Of a stretch of DNA of 13,479 bases, positions 1 through 7,345 are shown one piece after another. Numbering within the stretch: position 1 is the first letter of the stretch; each line of letters starts with the position of its first letter. Under the pieces are notes generated by a model. It ran no database searches, had not been told where the DNA came from, and saw only the letters and a list, made by a program, of their open reading frames with translations. Source of the DNA: Sporosarcina sp. (GTDB lineage: Bacteria; Bacillota; Bacilli; Bacillales_A; Planococcaceae); NCBI GenBank assembly GCA_029263945.1, contig JARIDM010000270.1, positions 1 through 13,479 on the forward strand. The letters run 5' to 3'. A program made the position numbers and the translations under genes.

Positions 1-1098
1 TATTTAAGTGGTGACAAATTTATAGCACTCCCTCTTTCGCGTCGAAAACCTGATGGTCGTAAAATTGCGATAAAAGGTGCTGCTGAAAACAACTTGAAAA
101 AGATTAATGTAGAGATACCTTTAGGCATGTTTATCGCAGTGACAGGCGTTTCCGGTTCAGGTAAAAGTACGCTTGTGAACGAAATTCTTTATAAATCACT
201 TGCACAAAAGTTAAACCGAGCAAAACAGCCGCCAGGCAAACATAAGTCAATTACAGGAATTGAATCGCTAGAAAAGGTTATTGAGATTGATCAGTCACCA
301 ATCGGTCGTACCCCAAGGTCCAATCCAGCTACATACACCAGTATGTTTGATGATGTGCGCGATGTTTTTGCTTCGACGAATGAAGCGAAAATCCGTGGGT
401 ATAAAAAGGGTCGCTTTAGTTTTAACGTCAAAGGCGGTCGATGTGAAGCTTGCCGTGGGGATGGCATTATTAAAATTGAAATGCACTTTCTCCCTGACGT
501 TTATGTGCCTTGTGAAATATGTCACGGAAAACGATATAACCGAGAAACGTTAGAAGTGCGATATAAAGGAAAGAATGTTGCAGATGTGCTCGAAATGACT
601 GTGGAAAATGCACTAGTCTTCTTTGAAAACATACCTAAAATTAGTCGGAAACTACAAACGATAGCTGATGTGGGCCTCGGTTATATTAAACTTGGACAGC
701 CTGCGACGACGCTTTCTGGCGGAGAGGCACAACGTGTTAAACTTGCTTCTGAATTACACAAAAGGTCTTATGGTAAATCATTTTATATTCTAGATGAGCC
801 AACAACGGGTCTTCATGCACATGATATTGAAAAATTACTCGTTGTTTTACAAAGATTAGTTGAGACGGGAAATACAGTGCTTGTGATTGAGCATAATTTG
901 GATGTCATTAAAACAGCTGATCATTTAATTGACCTTGGGCCAGAGGGCGGGGAGAAAGGCGGCCAAATCCTTGTTACTGGAACCCCAGAAAAAGTTTCTG
1001 CATGTAAGGAATCCTATACCGGCCATTATTTAAAACCCATCCTAGAACGCGATAAGAAACGGATGGAGAAGGTTATTGAAAAAGCTGAAACTACGTAA
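1..1098 (+). CDS. uvrA: UvrABC system protein A, C-terminal part (5' end outside window)
   Basis: UvrA is the damage-recognition ATPase of nucleotide excision repair and works in the cytoplasm with UvrB. The reading frame is open from base 1 with no start, so only the last 365 residues are present; family members are about 950 residues long. Visible are the Walker A of the second ATPase domain (GVSGSGKST, about residues 44-52 of the fragment), a zinc-finger module with CEAC and CEIC pairs spaced as in UvrA, the ABC signature LSGGEAQRVKLASEL, and the Walker B FYILDEPTTGLH. The stop is TAA at 1096-1098. A TTG at 94 is only an internal codon: homologous sequence continues upstream of it to the window edge. 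uvrB is expected upstream, outside the window. Identification is essentially certain. Confidence 0.97.
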   Translation, partial: YLSGDKFIALPLSRRKPDGRKIAIKGAAENNLKKINVEIPLGMFIAVTGVSGSGKSTLVNEILYKSLAQKLNRAKQPPGKHKSITGIESLEKVIEIDQSPIGRTPRSNPATYTSMFDDVRDVFASTNEAKIRGYKKGRFSFNVKGGRCEACRGDGIIKIEMHFLPDVYVPCEICHGKRYNRETLEVRYKGKNVADVLEMTVENALVFFENIPKISRKLQTIADVGLGYIKLGQPATTLSGGEAQRVKLASELHKRSYGKSFYILDEPTTGLHAHDIEKLLVVLQRLVETGNTVLVIEHNLDVIKTADHLIDLGPEGGEKGGQILVTGTPEKVSACKESYTGHYLKPILERDKKRMEKVIEKAETT

Positions 1099-1132
1099 AT
1101 AGTTTTCACCATTCATTTTAAGAGCTGTTTTA

Positions 1133-1160
1133 TGAAACTTTTATCTACTTCAATCGTATA
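1133..1160 (+). promoter_or_regulatory. SigW-type (ECF) promoter of the yvlB gene
   Basis: TGAAAC at 1133-1138 and CGTATA at 1155-1160 are separated by 16 bases. This matches the known B. subtilis SigW pattern TGAAAC-N16/17-CGTA. In B. subtilis the yvlABCD operon is a member of the SigW regulon, so motif and gene agree. A TATACT at 1161-1166 could mimic a SigA -10, but no good -35 lies 17 bases before it. Transcription would start roughly 7-10 bases after the CGTATA box, about 35 bases before the start codon. Confidence 0.8.
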
Positions 1161-1202
1161 TATACTAACAATCCGGAGTGATCCGAACTAGGAGGCGCAA
1201 AG

Positions 1203-2399
1203 ATGCAAAGTAAAAGAAAACGTATTTTAACAATGTTAGAAAATGGAACGATTTCAATGGACGAAGCATTATCTCTATTAGAGAATCTTAGTAACGGACC
1301 AACAAATACAACTGAAGGTGCAAAGGTCAGCGATGAACCGAAATTCGAACAGTCTGTAGAAGAATTTACACAAACAGTTGAATCTCATACAGAGAATGAA
1401 CAATCTTCTTCAGATTCTAGGTCTACCTTTAATAAATCTACTGAAAATCAGGAAAAGACTACGGAAGAGTTTCTTGATGACATTCGTAAAGAATTCACTT
1501 ATGTCGGGGATCGATTTATGCAGTTTATGCAAACGGCTGTTCAAAAAGTAAAAGACTTCGATTCGCCTTTTGGGCAGTCTGTAACGTTTACCCACACGTT
1601 GACGAATTCCGATGAGGGCATTAAAGAAATTATTTTAGATGTAGACCATGGTAAAATCGATATTTTTTCTACAGATGAAAAAGAAATACGTGCGGAATTT
1701 ACAGTGAAGGCATTTAATGCAGAAACAGAAGAAACAGCCAAAGAACAATTTCTTGAGAAAATCTTATTTGTCTCAGATGGAGATAAGTTGCGTCTTTCAA
1801 GTGCAATGAAAATGATGCAAGTAAAAGTTGCGTTGTATATTCCACGTCGAGATTATGACAAGCTTTCTGTGCGACTGATGAGTGGTTCCTTTAATATGAA
1901 GGACGCTAATTTTCAAAATGTACGCGTGAAGACAGCGAATGGTAAAATCGATGTTACTGGATTAACATTCCAAAAAGCTGAATTTGAAACTGCAAATGGT
2001 GCAATTGGATTGACTGAAGTTAAAGGGCAAACTTTAGAAGCTGAAACTTTAAATGGTCGTGTTTATATCGATGGAGATTTACATGAAGTAGAAGCCCAAT
2101 CGATAAGTGGTCATGTTGTCGTTACAACAACGAATCGAACCGCTGAAAAAATCAACGCCAAAACAATGAGTGGCTCTGTAGAAATTTATGTACCTAAAGA
2201 CATTTCTTTGTCAGGAGAGATTGCTTCGAATATGGGCAAGTTAAACCTTGGTCTTGATGATGTTGATAAAACAACAGAGCAAGAACAACTTTTACAGCGT
2301 TCAATTCGCTTTAAAAAAGAAGTAGAGGAAGGCAGTTCTACATTGCATATTTTTGCGGAGGCTAAAACAGGATCTGTTCTTGTTCGTTATAATGGCTAA
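1203..2399 (+). CDS. yvlB: YvlB-like envelope-stress protein (SHOCT-like N-terminus, DUF4097 beta-repeat domain)
   Basis: This 398-residue protein starts at ATG 1203, seven bases after the strong site AGGAGG (1190-1195). Residues 1-30 form the short helical N-terminus typical of YvlB/LiaX (MLENGTISMDEALSLLENL). Residues of about 33-80 are an acidic Ser/Thr/Glu/Gln-rich linker. Residues of about 125-395 form the DUF4097 domain, a run of imperfect repeats around MSGSF, TANGKI, TANGAI, TLNGRV, SISGHV and TMSGSV, as expected of a beta-solenoid. There is no signal peptide and no membrane segment. Related proteins are the SigW-controlled YvlB of B. subtilis and LiaX of enterococci, the latter linked to cell-envelope antibiotic stress. 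Unlike B. subtilis, no yvlA, yvlC or yvlD partners are adjacent. Its biochemical activity is unknown. Confidence 0.85.
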   Translation: MQSKRKRILTMLENGTISMDEALSLLENLSNGPTNTTEGAKVSDEPKFEQSVEEFTQTVESHTENEQSSSDSRSTFNKSTENQEKTTEEFLDDIRKEFTYVGDRFMQFMQTAVQKVKDFDSPFGQSVTFTHTLTNSDEGIKEIILDVDHGKIDIFSTDEKEIRAEFTVKAFNAETEETAKEQFLEKILFVSDGDKLRLSSAMKMMQVKVALYIPRRDYDKLSVRLMSGSFNMKDANFQNVRVKTANGKIDVTGLTFQKAEFETANGAIGLTEVKGQTLEAETLNGRVYIDGDLHEVEAQSISGHVVVTTTNRTAEKINAKTMSGSVEIYVPKDISLSGEIASNMGKLNLGLDDVDKTTEQEQLLQRSIRFKKEVEEGSSTLHIFAEAKTGSVLVRYNG

Positions 2400-2408
2400 T
2401 AGGAAATT

Positions 2409-2447
2409 AATTCAACAGCGAATTCTTTTTCGTTGTTGAATTTTTTT
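2409..2447 (+). terminator. Intrinsic terminator of yvlB
   Basis: A 13-base arm at 2409-2421 pairs with 2430-2442, with one G-U pair. The loop is 8 bases, and the 3' arm runs into seven T (2441-2447). It begins ten bases after the yvlB stop and closes the one-gene unit. Confidence 0.85.
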
Positions 2448-2485
2448 AGTGAATAAAATAATGGGATTTAAGAAATAATGCAGCC

Positions 2486-2600
2486 AGTCAATCTCATTAT
2501 GAGTGTATTCTGCTAACACCGACGCACCCTATCGTTCGGGAGAGGCTTAACCCGACATATGGTTGTGGTGAAGTCGTAAAACCCAATTATGAAATTGACT
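2486..2600 (+). other. Element A: structured inverted-repeat element in the hprK leader
   Basis: AGTCAAT (2486-2492) pairs with ATTGACT (2594-2600). The helix continues inward so that 12 of 14 positions of 2487-2500 pair with 2586-2599. Inside, CGAC (2520-2523) pairs with GTCG (2573-2576), CACC (2525-2528) with GGTG (2567-2570), and a TCGGG/CCCGA hairpin lies at about 2535-2555. The pattern is a long closed RNA-like fold with no convincing reading frame. It shares sequence with element B at 12441-12567. It could be a leader RNA of hprK, a small RNA, or a MITE-like insertion. I recognise no known riboswitch core in it. Confidence 0.5.
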
Positions 2601-2688
2601 CAAATCAAAAAACAAACAGAAAAAAGCAAGATCATTCCTAATTATGTTAGAGTGAGTTCATAAAGATAGATTGAAAGGAGTGGTTGGG

Positions 2689-3642
2689 ATGGCTTACGTA
2701 AGTGTAAGTGATATAAAAGAGGCACTCGATCTTAAGCTTTGTGCAGGAGAAAGAGGCGTTGATCGAAAAATACATAAAAGTGATATATCTCGTCCAGGTT
2801 TAGAGATGGCAGGTTATTTTACTTTTTATCCAGCTGATCGTGTTCAGTTATTAGGGAAAACAGAACTATCCTTTTTTAACCTATTGGAAAAAGAAGAGAA
2901 AATGGATCGAATGGAAAGACTTTGTTCTGAAAATACACCGGTTATCATCGTATCTCACGGGATGAAAGTGCCAGTAGAACTGATTGAAAGTGCCGAAGAA
3001 AAAGGAATACCTGTATTAGAAACAGATGTGCCGACAACGCGTTTTTCTGGTATGTTGACGAATTACTTAGAAGGTCGTTTAGCACCTATGACAACATTGC
3101 ATGGTGTTCTTGTGGATGTTTATGGAATTGGTGTTTTACTAACAGGGAAGAGCGGTGTAGGTAAGAGTGAAACCGCACTTGAATTAGTTAAAAGAGGACA
3201 TAGACTTGTCGCAGATGACCTCGTAGAAATTAGGGAAGTTGCAAAGAATGTACTGATAGGGAATGCACCTAACTTAATTGAACATATGCTTGAAATTCGT
3301 GGTGTCGGGTTAATAGACATGATGAATTTATTTGGCGCAAGTGCGGTGAAGAGTGATAAGAGAATTACGATCGTAATTGACTTAGAACTATGGGATGAAA
3401 ATAAAATGTATGATCGACTCGGTTTAGATGAAAAAACAATGAAGATAATGGACACTGAAATCACAAAACTTGTTGTGCCTGTTCGTCCTGGGCGAAACTT
3501 ATCAGTCATTATCGAAGTGGCAGCTATGGATTATCGTATGAAAAGACTTGGCATTAATGCTGCAGAAGAATTTTCAAATCGATTAAATAATGCAATTGGC
3601 CACGCACAAGATGAACTTGATGGAGAAGGGAAAGATGAATAA
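2689..3642 (+). CDS. hprK: HPr kinase/phosphorylase
   Basis: HprK/P phosphorylates Ser46 of HPr and Crh when glycolytic intermediates are high, and removes the phosphate by phosphorolysis, making pyrophosphate. It is the sensor enzyme of carbon catabolite repression in Bacillota. ATG 2689 is chosen because AAAGGAG (2674-2680) lies eight bases upstream and the product begins MAYVSVSDIKEAL like the family. A TTG at 2671 in the same frame lies on the Shine-Dalgarno region and is rejected. The 317 residues compare with about 310 in B. subtilis. Visible are the N-terminal domain with SRPGLEMAGYF and RVQLLGKTELSFF, the P-loop GKSGVGKS (153-160), HRLVADD with the catalytic aspartates, the signature LEIRGVGLIDMMNLFG, and the C-terminal loop VPVRPGRNL. 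It is the first gene of an operon with lgt and ppaX. Confidence 0.97.
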   Translation: MAYVSVSDIKEALDLKLCAGERGVDRKIHKSDISRPGLEMAGYFTFYPADRVQLLGKTELSFFNLLEKEEKMDRMERLCSENTPVIIVSHGMKVPVELIESAEEKGIPVLETDVPTTRFSGMLTNYLEGRLAPMTTLHGVLVDVYGIGVLLTGKSGVGKSETALELVKRGHRLVADDLVEIREVAKNVLIGNAPNLIEHMLEIRGVGLIDMMNLFGASAVKSDKRITIVIDLELWDENKMYDRLGLDEKTMKIMDTEITKLVVPVRPGRNLSVIIEVAAMDYRMKRLGINAAEEFSNRLNNAIGHAQDELDGEGKDE

Positions 3643-4449
3643 ATGCTTGACTTGTTAGCCATAAATCCAATTGCTTTTAAACTTGGACCTTTTCCAATCG
3701 CTTGGTACGGAATCATCATTGCTACTGGAATCGTTCTTGCTTTTATTGTTGTTCAACGTGAAATGGTAAAACGAGGGGTTCATCCAGATTTTTTGACGGA
3801 TTTATTAATTTGGGCGATCCCGATTTCGATACTTAGTGCACGCATCTATTATGTGGTCTTTTCTTGGGACTACTATAAAGATAACCTTGACCAAATAATT
3901 CAAATTTGGAATGGTGGTATTGCGATACATGGTGCGTTAATTGGTGCGTTTATTACGACATATGTATTTACTAAAGCGCGTGGTGTTTCGTTTTGGAAAA
4001 TTGCGGATATCGCAGCTGCAGGTTTACTTATTGGACAAATTATCGGTCGTTGGGGAAATTTTATGAATCAGGAAGCGCACGGTGGTGCTGTTTCTGAACA
4101 TTTTTTAAACACAACGATTATCCCTGATTGGATTATGAATCAAATGACGATAGAGGGGGTTGCTTATCACCCAACATTTCTTTATGAGTCGCTTTGGAAT
4201 CTTGTCGGCTTGGTAATTATTCTATTATTAAGACGTGTCGCATTAAAACGCGGAGAAATGTTTTTCTTTTATCTAACTTGGTATTCAATTGGTCGATATT
4301 TTATAGAGGGAATGCGTACGGATAGTTTGTACGGCGGCGTCTTACGTGCAGCACAGGTCGTTTCTATAGTGACCATTGTTGTTGCAGTTGTTTTATTCAT
4401 CATCAGACGTTATAAACTTAAAGTGAAAGAAACATATCAGGATAAATAG
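3643..4449 (+). CDS. lgt: Prolipoprotein diacylglyceryl transferase
   Basis: Lgt is the membrane enzyme that moves diacylglycerol from phosphatidylglycerol to the lipobox cysteine of prolipoproteins, the first step of lipoprotein maturation. The 268 residues match the usual length. Several hydrophobic membrane segments are seen. The family motifs are an HG pair (His96 in GIAIHGALIG), the signature GRWGNFMNQEAHGG (135-148, with Arg136, Asn139 and Glu144), and a C-terminal GRYFIEGMRTD (217-227). The ATG directly follows the hprK stop with no gap. Its ribosome site GGAGAAGG (about 3622-3629) lies inside hprK, so translation is probably coupled. Confidence 0.97.
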   Translation: MLDLLAINPIAFKLGPFPIAWYGIIIATGIVLAFIVVQREMVKRGVHPDFLTDLLIWAIPISILSARIYYVVFSWDYYKDNLDQIIQIWNGGIAIHGALIGAFITTYVFTKARGVSFWKIADIAAAGLLIGQIIGRWGNFMNQEAHGGAVSEHFLNTTIIPDWIMNQMTIEGVAYHPTFLYESLWNLVGLVIILLLRRVALKRGEMFFFYLTWYSIGRYFIEGMRTDSLYGGVLRAAQVVSIVTIVVAVVLFIIRRYKLKVKETYQDK

Positions 4450-4465
4450 GAGCTGCAAAACTAAA

Positions 4466-5119
4466 ATGACTAAAAAAATTACAACAATATTATTTGATTT
4501 TGATGGGACAATATTCGATACGAATGAATTAATATTCCGGACGTTTGAACATGTATTAGAAACGCATTATCCTGGAAAATATCGTAGAAAAGACATATTG
4601 CCATTTTTAGGCCCTACCCTTGACCAAACGTTTGGGTTGATAGATCTTAAAAAAGCAGATCAACTTGTTGGTGAGTACCGAGAGTGGAATGCCGCTCATC
4701 ATGATGAACTGTCAACAGAATTTGATGGTGTGTCAGAAACACTTCGGACTCTAAAGGCGGAAGGTTATAAACTTGGGATTGTCTCGACAAAGAAGAATCA
4801 TATGTTATGGAAAGGGCTCGAACTGATGGAGGCTGGAGACGTGTTCGATGTTGTGATTGGACTCGATGATGTACTAAAGCCAAAGCCAGATCCTGAGCCG
4901 ATCTTACTCGCGTTAAAACGATTAGATGCAGACCGAGAGGAAGCATTAATGATCGGGGATAATTACCATGATATCGTCGGTGGGAAAAATGCAGGCGTAA
5001 AAACAGTAGGCGTTGCTTGGACTGCAAAAGGGGAAGATTTTTTACAGCAGTATAATCCAGACTATATGTTGCAACATATTAGTGACCTGTTACCAATTGT
5101 CAAAGGTGAGGCGAATTGA
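4466..5119 (+). CDS. ppaX: Pyrophosphatase PpaX (HAD family)
   Basis: PpaX hydrolyses pyrophosphate. In B. subtilis it is thought to clear the pyrophosphate released when HprK/P dephosphorylates P-Ser-HPr and P-Ser-Crh, which fits its place two genes after hprK. The 217 residues compare with 216 in B. subtilis. HAD motifs are all present: FDFDGT with Asp11 and Asp13, a Ser/Thr in GIVSTKK, the lysine in KPKPDP (138-143), and GDNYHD (164-169). The start ATG 4466 lies 13 bases after AGGAG (4448-4452), which overlaps the lgt stop codon. That is a long spacing, but no other in-frame start is available. From memory, B. subtilis has an extra gene (yvoD) between lgt and ppaX that is absent here. Confidence 0.93.
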   Translation: MTKKITTILFDFDGTIFDTNELIFRTFEHVLETHYPGKYRRKDILPFLGPTLDQTFGLIDLKKADQLVGEYREWNAAHHDELSTEFDGVSETLRTLKAEGYKLGIVSTKKNHMLWKGLELMEAGDVFDVVIGLDDVLKPKPDPEPILLALKRLDADREEALMIGDNYHDIVGGKNAGVKTVGVAWTAKGEDFLQQYNPDYMLQHISDLLPIVKGEAN

Positions 5120-5640
5120 GAAGAACAGAGCGCTATTCAGCAAAAGGTAGTGCCAATTCACTCTGGCATATTTATAAAACAGTTCCTTTCTTAAAGGTAA
5201 CTAAAAACTTTATTGTCATACAAATATCGAGGTACACACCCTTTATCCCAATGAAAAACTTCTTGTTTCGTACTTTTTTAAAAATGGAAGTTGGACAAAA
5301 AACTTCTTTTGCACTGATGGTCATGCCCGATGTCATGTTTCCAGAACGAATAAAAATTGGCGATAATTCTGTTATTGGCTACAATACAACGATTCTTGCC
5401 CATGAGTATTTAATCGATGAGTACCGAATTGGTGATGTCGTCATTGGGAAGAACGTTTTAGTTGGTGCAAATACAACAATTCTTCCCGGTATTGAAATTG
5501 GGGATGGTGCAATCGTCTCTGCGGCTTCGCTTGTGAATTGTGATATTCCAGCAGGTGCTTTTGCAGGAGGGAATCCCGTGAAAATTATTTTTACAAAAGA
5601 AGAAATGGCAGCACGCACAAAAAAAGACATGATAGAGTGA
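5116..5640 (+). CDS. yvoF: YvoF-like hexapeptide-repeat acyltransferase, TTG start
   Basis: The 174 residues belong to the left-handed beta-helix (LbetaH) acyltransferase group, like the maltose/galactoside acetyltransferases. Residues of about 75-150 carry hexapeptide repeats (IKIGDNSVIGYN, VVIGKNVLVGAN, IEIGDGAIVSAA) and end with the typical PAGAFAGGNPVKII. The N-terminal part (NSLWHIYKTVPFLKVTKNF) matches what I recall of B. subtilis YvoF, which supports the TTG start. TTG 5116 overlaps the ppaX stop as TTGA, with AAAGGTGAGG (5102-5111) just upstream, so translation is coupled to ppaX. The substrate is not known. It is the last gene of the hprK operon. Confidence 0.85.
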   Translation: MRRTERYSAKGSANSLWHIYKTVPFLKVTKNFIVIQISRYTPFIPMKNFLFRTFLKMEVGQKTSFALMVMPDVMFPERIKIGDNSVIGYNTTILAHEYLIDEYRIGDVVIGKNVLVGANTTILPGIEIGDGAIVSAASLVNCDIPAGAFAGGNPVKIIFTKEEMAARTKKDMIE

Positions 5641-5656
5641 ATCGTTCAGTGATTTC

Positions 5657-5673
5657 TTTTGAACAATTCAAAA
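5657..5673. repeat. Inverted repeat TTTTGAA-CAA-TTCAAAA
   Basis: A perfect 7-base inverted repeat with a 3-base centre lies 16 bases after the yvoF stop. It has no T-run, so it is not a normal terminator. It lies just upstream of the promoter-like boxes before the TPR gene and could be a binding site or chance in AT-rich DNA. Confidence 0.3.
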
Positions 5674-5685
5674 AGATTAGGAAAT

Positions 5686-5714
5686 GCTTTAGGTATGTTA
5701 TACTAGGGTATAAT
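5686..5714 (+). promoter_or_regulatory. Promoter-like boxes upstream of the TPR gene (extended -10 and a possible SigB -10)
   Basis: TGT-TATACT (5696-5704) is an extended -10 of SigA type. TATAAT (5709-5714) is a second perfect -10 with only weak -35 sequence before it. GGGTAT at 5706-5711, with GCTTTA (5686-5691) 14 bases before it, also resembles a SigB promoter, although the -35 matches only 4 of 6. Any start here lies at or just before the terminator hairpin at 5720. Confidence 0.45.
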
Positions 5715-5719
5715 TACAC

Positions 5720-5752
5720 GAAGGAACGTTAAGCGCGTTCCTTCTTATTTTT
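5720..5752 (+). terminator. Intrinsic terminator between yvoF and the TPR gene
   Basis: GAAGGAACG (5720-5728) pairs perfectly with CGTTCCTTC (5736-5744) over a 7-base loop and is followed by TTATTTTT (5745-5752). It can end the hprK operon, but it also lies between the nearest promoter-like boxes and the TPR gene, whose start is only 14 bases further on. Confidence 0.85.
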
Positions 5753-5766
5753 GCGGGGGAATTTCA

Positions 5767-7284
5767 TTGGATAAAAAAAGGGTAGACAACGATAAAAAAG
5801 TCATATCATTCATGCCAGATGGTGAGTTTTATTATAAAAAAGCGCTGCATTCTATGCAACGCGATCGTTTTGATGATGCGCATAAATATTTGAAAAGGGC
5901 ATCCGAATTAAGTCCTGAAGACCCACAAATATTAATGCAATATGGGGTACTTATGATGGAAGAAGGACTTTTCCATGAAGCACATGAGACGCTCGTAGCC
6001 TCATATGAACTGGATTCAGATTCTACAGAGGTGGTTTTCTATTTAGCAGAAGTTCACGCGCATCTGAACTTACTAAAAGAAGCAAAAGCGTATGCGGAAA
6101 AGTATGTGGAAATAGATCCTGCGGGACCATTTAAAGACGAATCGAAAGAGATTATCGATTTTGTTGAACAAAATGAACCTTATTTGGATGAAGATGAAGA
6201 TGCTGAAGTTTATATGTTGCAAGAAAAAGCAAGGCGTTTAATGGAAACGGGAAACTTTGCAGATGCGATTAAATTATTCGAATCAATTATTATCGATAAC
6301 CCAGAGTTTTGGGCTGCTTTTAATAATTTAGCACTTGCTTATTTTTATGTTGGAAAAAAACAAAAAGCAATCGAACTTTTAAACGAAGTGTTGCATCGAA
6401 ATAAAGGAAACTTGCATGCATTGTGCAATCTTGCCGTTTTTTATTATTATGATAAAGATGATGAGGATTTAGAGCCGTTACTTGAATTGTTAATGAAAAT
6501 AAAACCTTATTTGATTGAACATCGTTATAAATTAGGCGCAACGTTTGCACTTGTAGGTAAACACAAAGAGGCATTTGTTTGGTTACGTAGTTTACAAAAG
6601 CAAGGTTTTGAAGGAGATGCTGGTTTTTACTTTTGGTTAGCAAATTCAGCTTATTTTACGGGTCATGAAGAAATCTCGAGAGATGCGTATGCGAAGTTAA
6701 TTGAAATAGATCCCTCTAAAAAAGGGTTTGAACCTTGGACGGATGTTCCTGGGAAGATTGAAGTAGATTCTGTTGAACAGGATCGTCAATTTATACTGAG
6801 CAAAATTCAAAATGAATACAGAAGTGAACGCATGCTAGGATTTTATTTGCTGGGGAAATCTGCGCATAAACAAGAGTTAATTTCGCATCCTAAATATATA
6901 GACATTGATAAATTGAGCTCCCTAGAACGTTTATTTTTAGTGAACGGACTTAATTATGATGCATTAAAAGACAATTCTTTTGAAAAATCATTTACACGCG
7001 CATTAGAAACAACTGAATTGCTTTATGAAGCGTATTGTCCGCTAAATTATGAATCTGCCCACTTGTTTCAAATGTGGTTTACACTTTGTGAAAAAGGTTT
7101 AATGAAATCTTATCCTTTTAAAAATCCAAAAGGGTTGGCTGCCGCAGCGGACTATATGTTTCAATCTGCGCGGTATGATGGGGTTACGAAAAAAGCTTTA
7201 GCAGAGAAGTATGCTATTTCAACACCGACATTAACGAGATACGTTAACCACTTAATGGCGTTTTTACCACATTTAAATTCTTAA
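5767..7284 (+). CDS. yvcD: TPR-repeat protein with C-terminal HTH-like segment (YvcD type), TTG start
   Basis: This is a 505-residue soluble protein. TTG 5767 is chosen because GGGGGA (5755-5760) lies six bases upstream; the next ATG, at 5812, has no ribosome site and would drop 15 residues. Two TPR blocks are visible. Residues of about 20-125 hold helical pairs such as DDAHKYLKRASELSPEDPQ. Residues of about 153-300 hold others such as ADAIKLFESIIIDNPEFWAA and YKLGATFALVGKHKEA. An acidic linker (YLDEDEDAE) separates them. The last 33 residues (VTKKALAEKYAISTPTLTRY...) look like a helix-turn-helix. The fold suggests protein-protein contact and perhaps DNA binding. In B. subtilis yvcD lies next to trxB as here, and its function is unknown to me. 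Confidence 0.75.
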   Translation: MDKKRVDNDKKVISFMPDGEFYYKKALHSMQRDRFDDAHKYLKRASELSPEDPQILMQYGVLMMEEGLFHEAHETLVASYELDSDSTEVVFYLAEVHAHLNLLKEAKAYAEKYVEIDPAGPFKDESKEIIDFVEQNEPYLDEDEDAEVYMLQEKARRLMETGNFADAIKLFESIIIDNPEFWAAFNNLALAYFYVGKKQKAIELLNEVLHRNKGNLHALCNLAVFYYYDKDDEDLEPLLELLMKIKPYLIEHRYKLGATFALVGKHKEAFVWLRSLQKQGFEGDAGFYFWLANSAYFTGHEEISRDAYAKLIEIDPSKKGFEPWTDVPGKIEVDSVEQDRQFILSKIQNEYRSERMLGFYLLGKSAHKQELISHPKYIDIDKLSSLERLFLVNGLNYDALKDNSFEKSFTRALETTELLYEAYCPLNYESAHLFQMWFTLCEKGLMKSYPFKNPKGLAAAADYMFQSARYDGVTKKALAEKYAISTPTLTRYVNHLMAFLPHLNS

Positions 7285-7314
7285 TAACTGTCTTCGTTAC
7301 GATACAGGCAGTTA
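7285..7314 (+). other. Hairpin after the TPR gene without a T-run
   Basis: The 9-base arms 7285-7293 and 7306-7314 pair with one G-U, around a 12-base loop, right after the stop codon. No T-tract follows, so it is more likely a 3'-end stabiliser or a weak pause than a full terminator. Confidence 0.35.
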
Positions 7315-7316
7315 AG

Positions 7317-7345
7317 TTGAACGTTCTAAAAAAATCTTATAAGAT
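7317..7345 (+). promoter_or_regulatory. Probable trxB promoter
   Basis: TTGAAC (7317-7322) and TAAGAT (7340-7345) are 17 bases apart, a fair SigA promoter placed correctly before trxB. The -10 lies inside a perfect palindrome at 7332-7347. Confidence 0.5.

Noticed and set aside
2510..2580. Known riboswitch or ribozyme (c-di-GMP, c-di-AMP, fluoride, ZTP, hammerhead, twister) in the hprK leader
   Set aside because: From memory of their conserved cores, none of the required motifs is present. A covariance search would be decisive.
2595..2648. TTGACT at the end of element A as the hprK -35 box
   Set aside because: No -10 lies 16-18 bases downstream; the nearest candidate, TATGTT, is over 40 bases away. 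The same TTGACT occurs in element B as part of its helix.
2671..2688. TTG at 2671 as the hprK start, adding six residues
   Set aside because: It overlaps the Shine-Dalgarno sequence AAAGGAG used by ATG 2689, and the added residues do not match the HprK N-terminus.
3120..3509. Open minus-strand frame of 129 codons inside hprK
   Set aside because: It is antisense to a conserved gene, has no ribosome site or recognisable domain, and is low-complexity in composition.
4647..5027. Open minus-strand frame of 126 codons inside ppaX
   Set aside because: It is a shadow of the coding frame with no family features.
6320..6643. Open minus-strand frame of 107 codons inside the TPR gene
   Set aside because: It is antisense to a clear TPR region, with no start signal and no domain.
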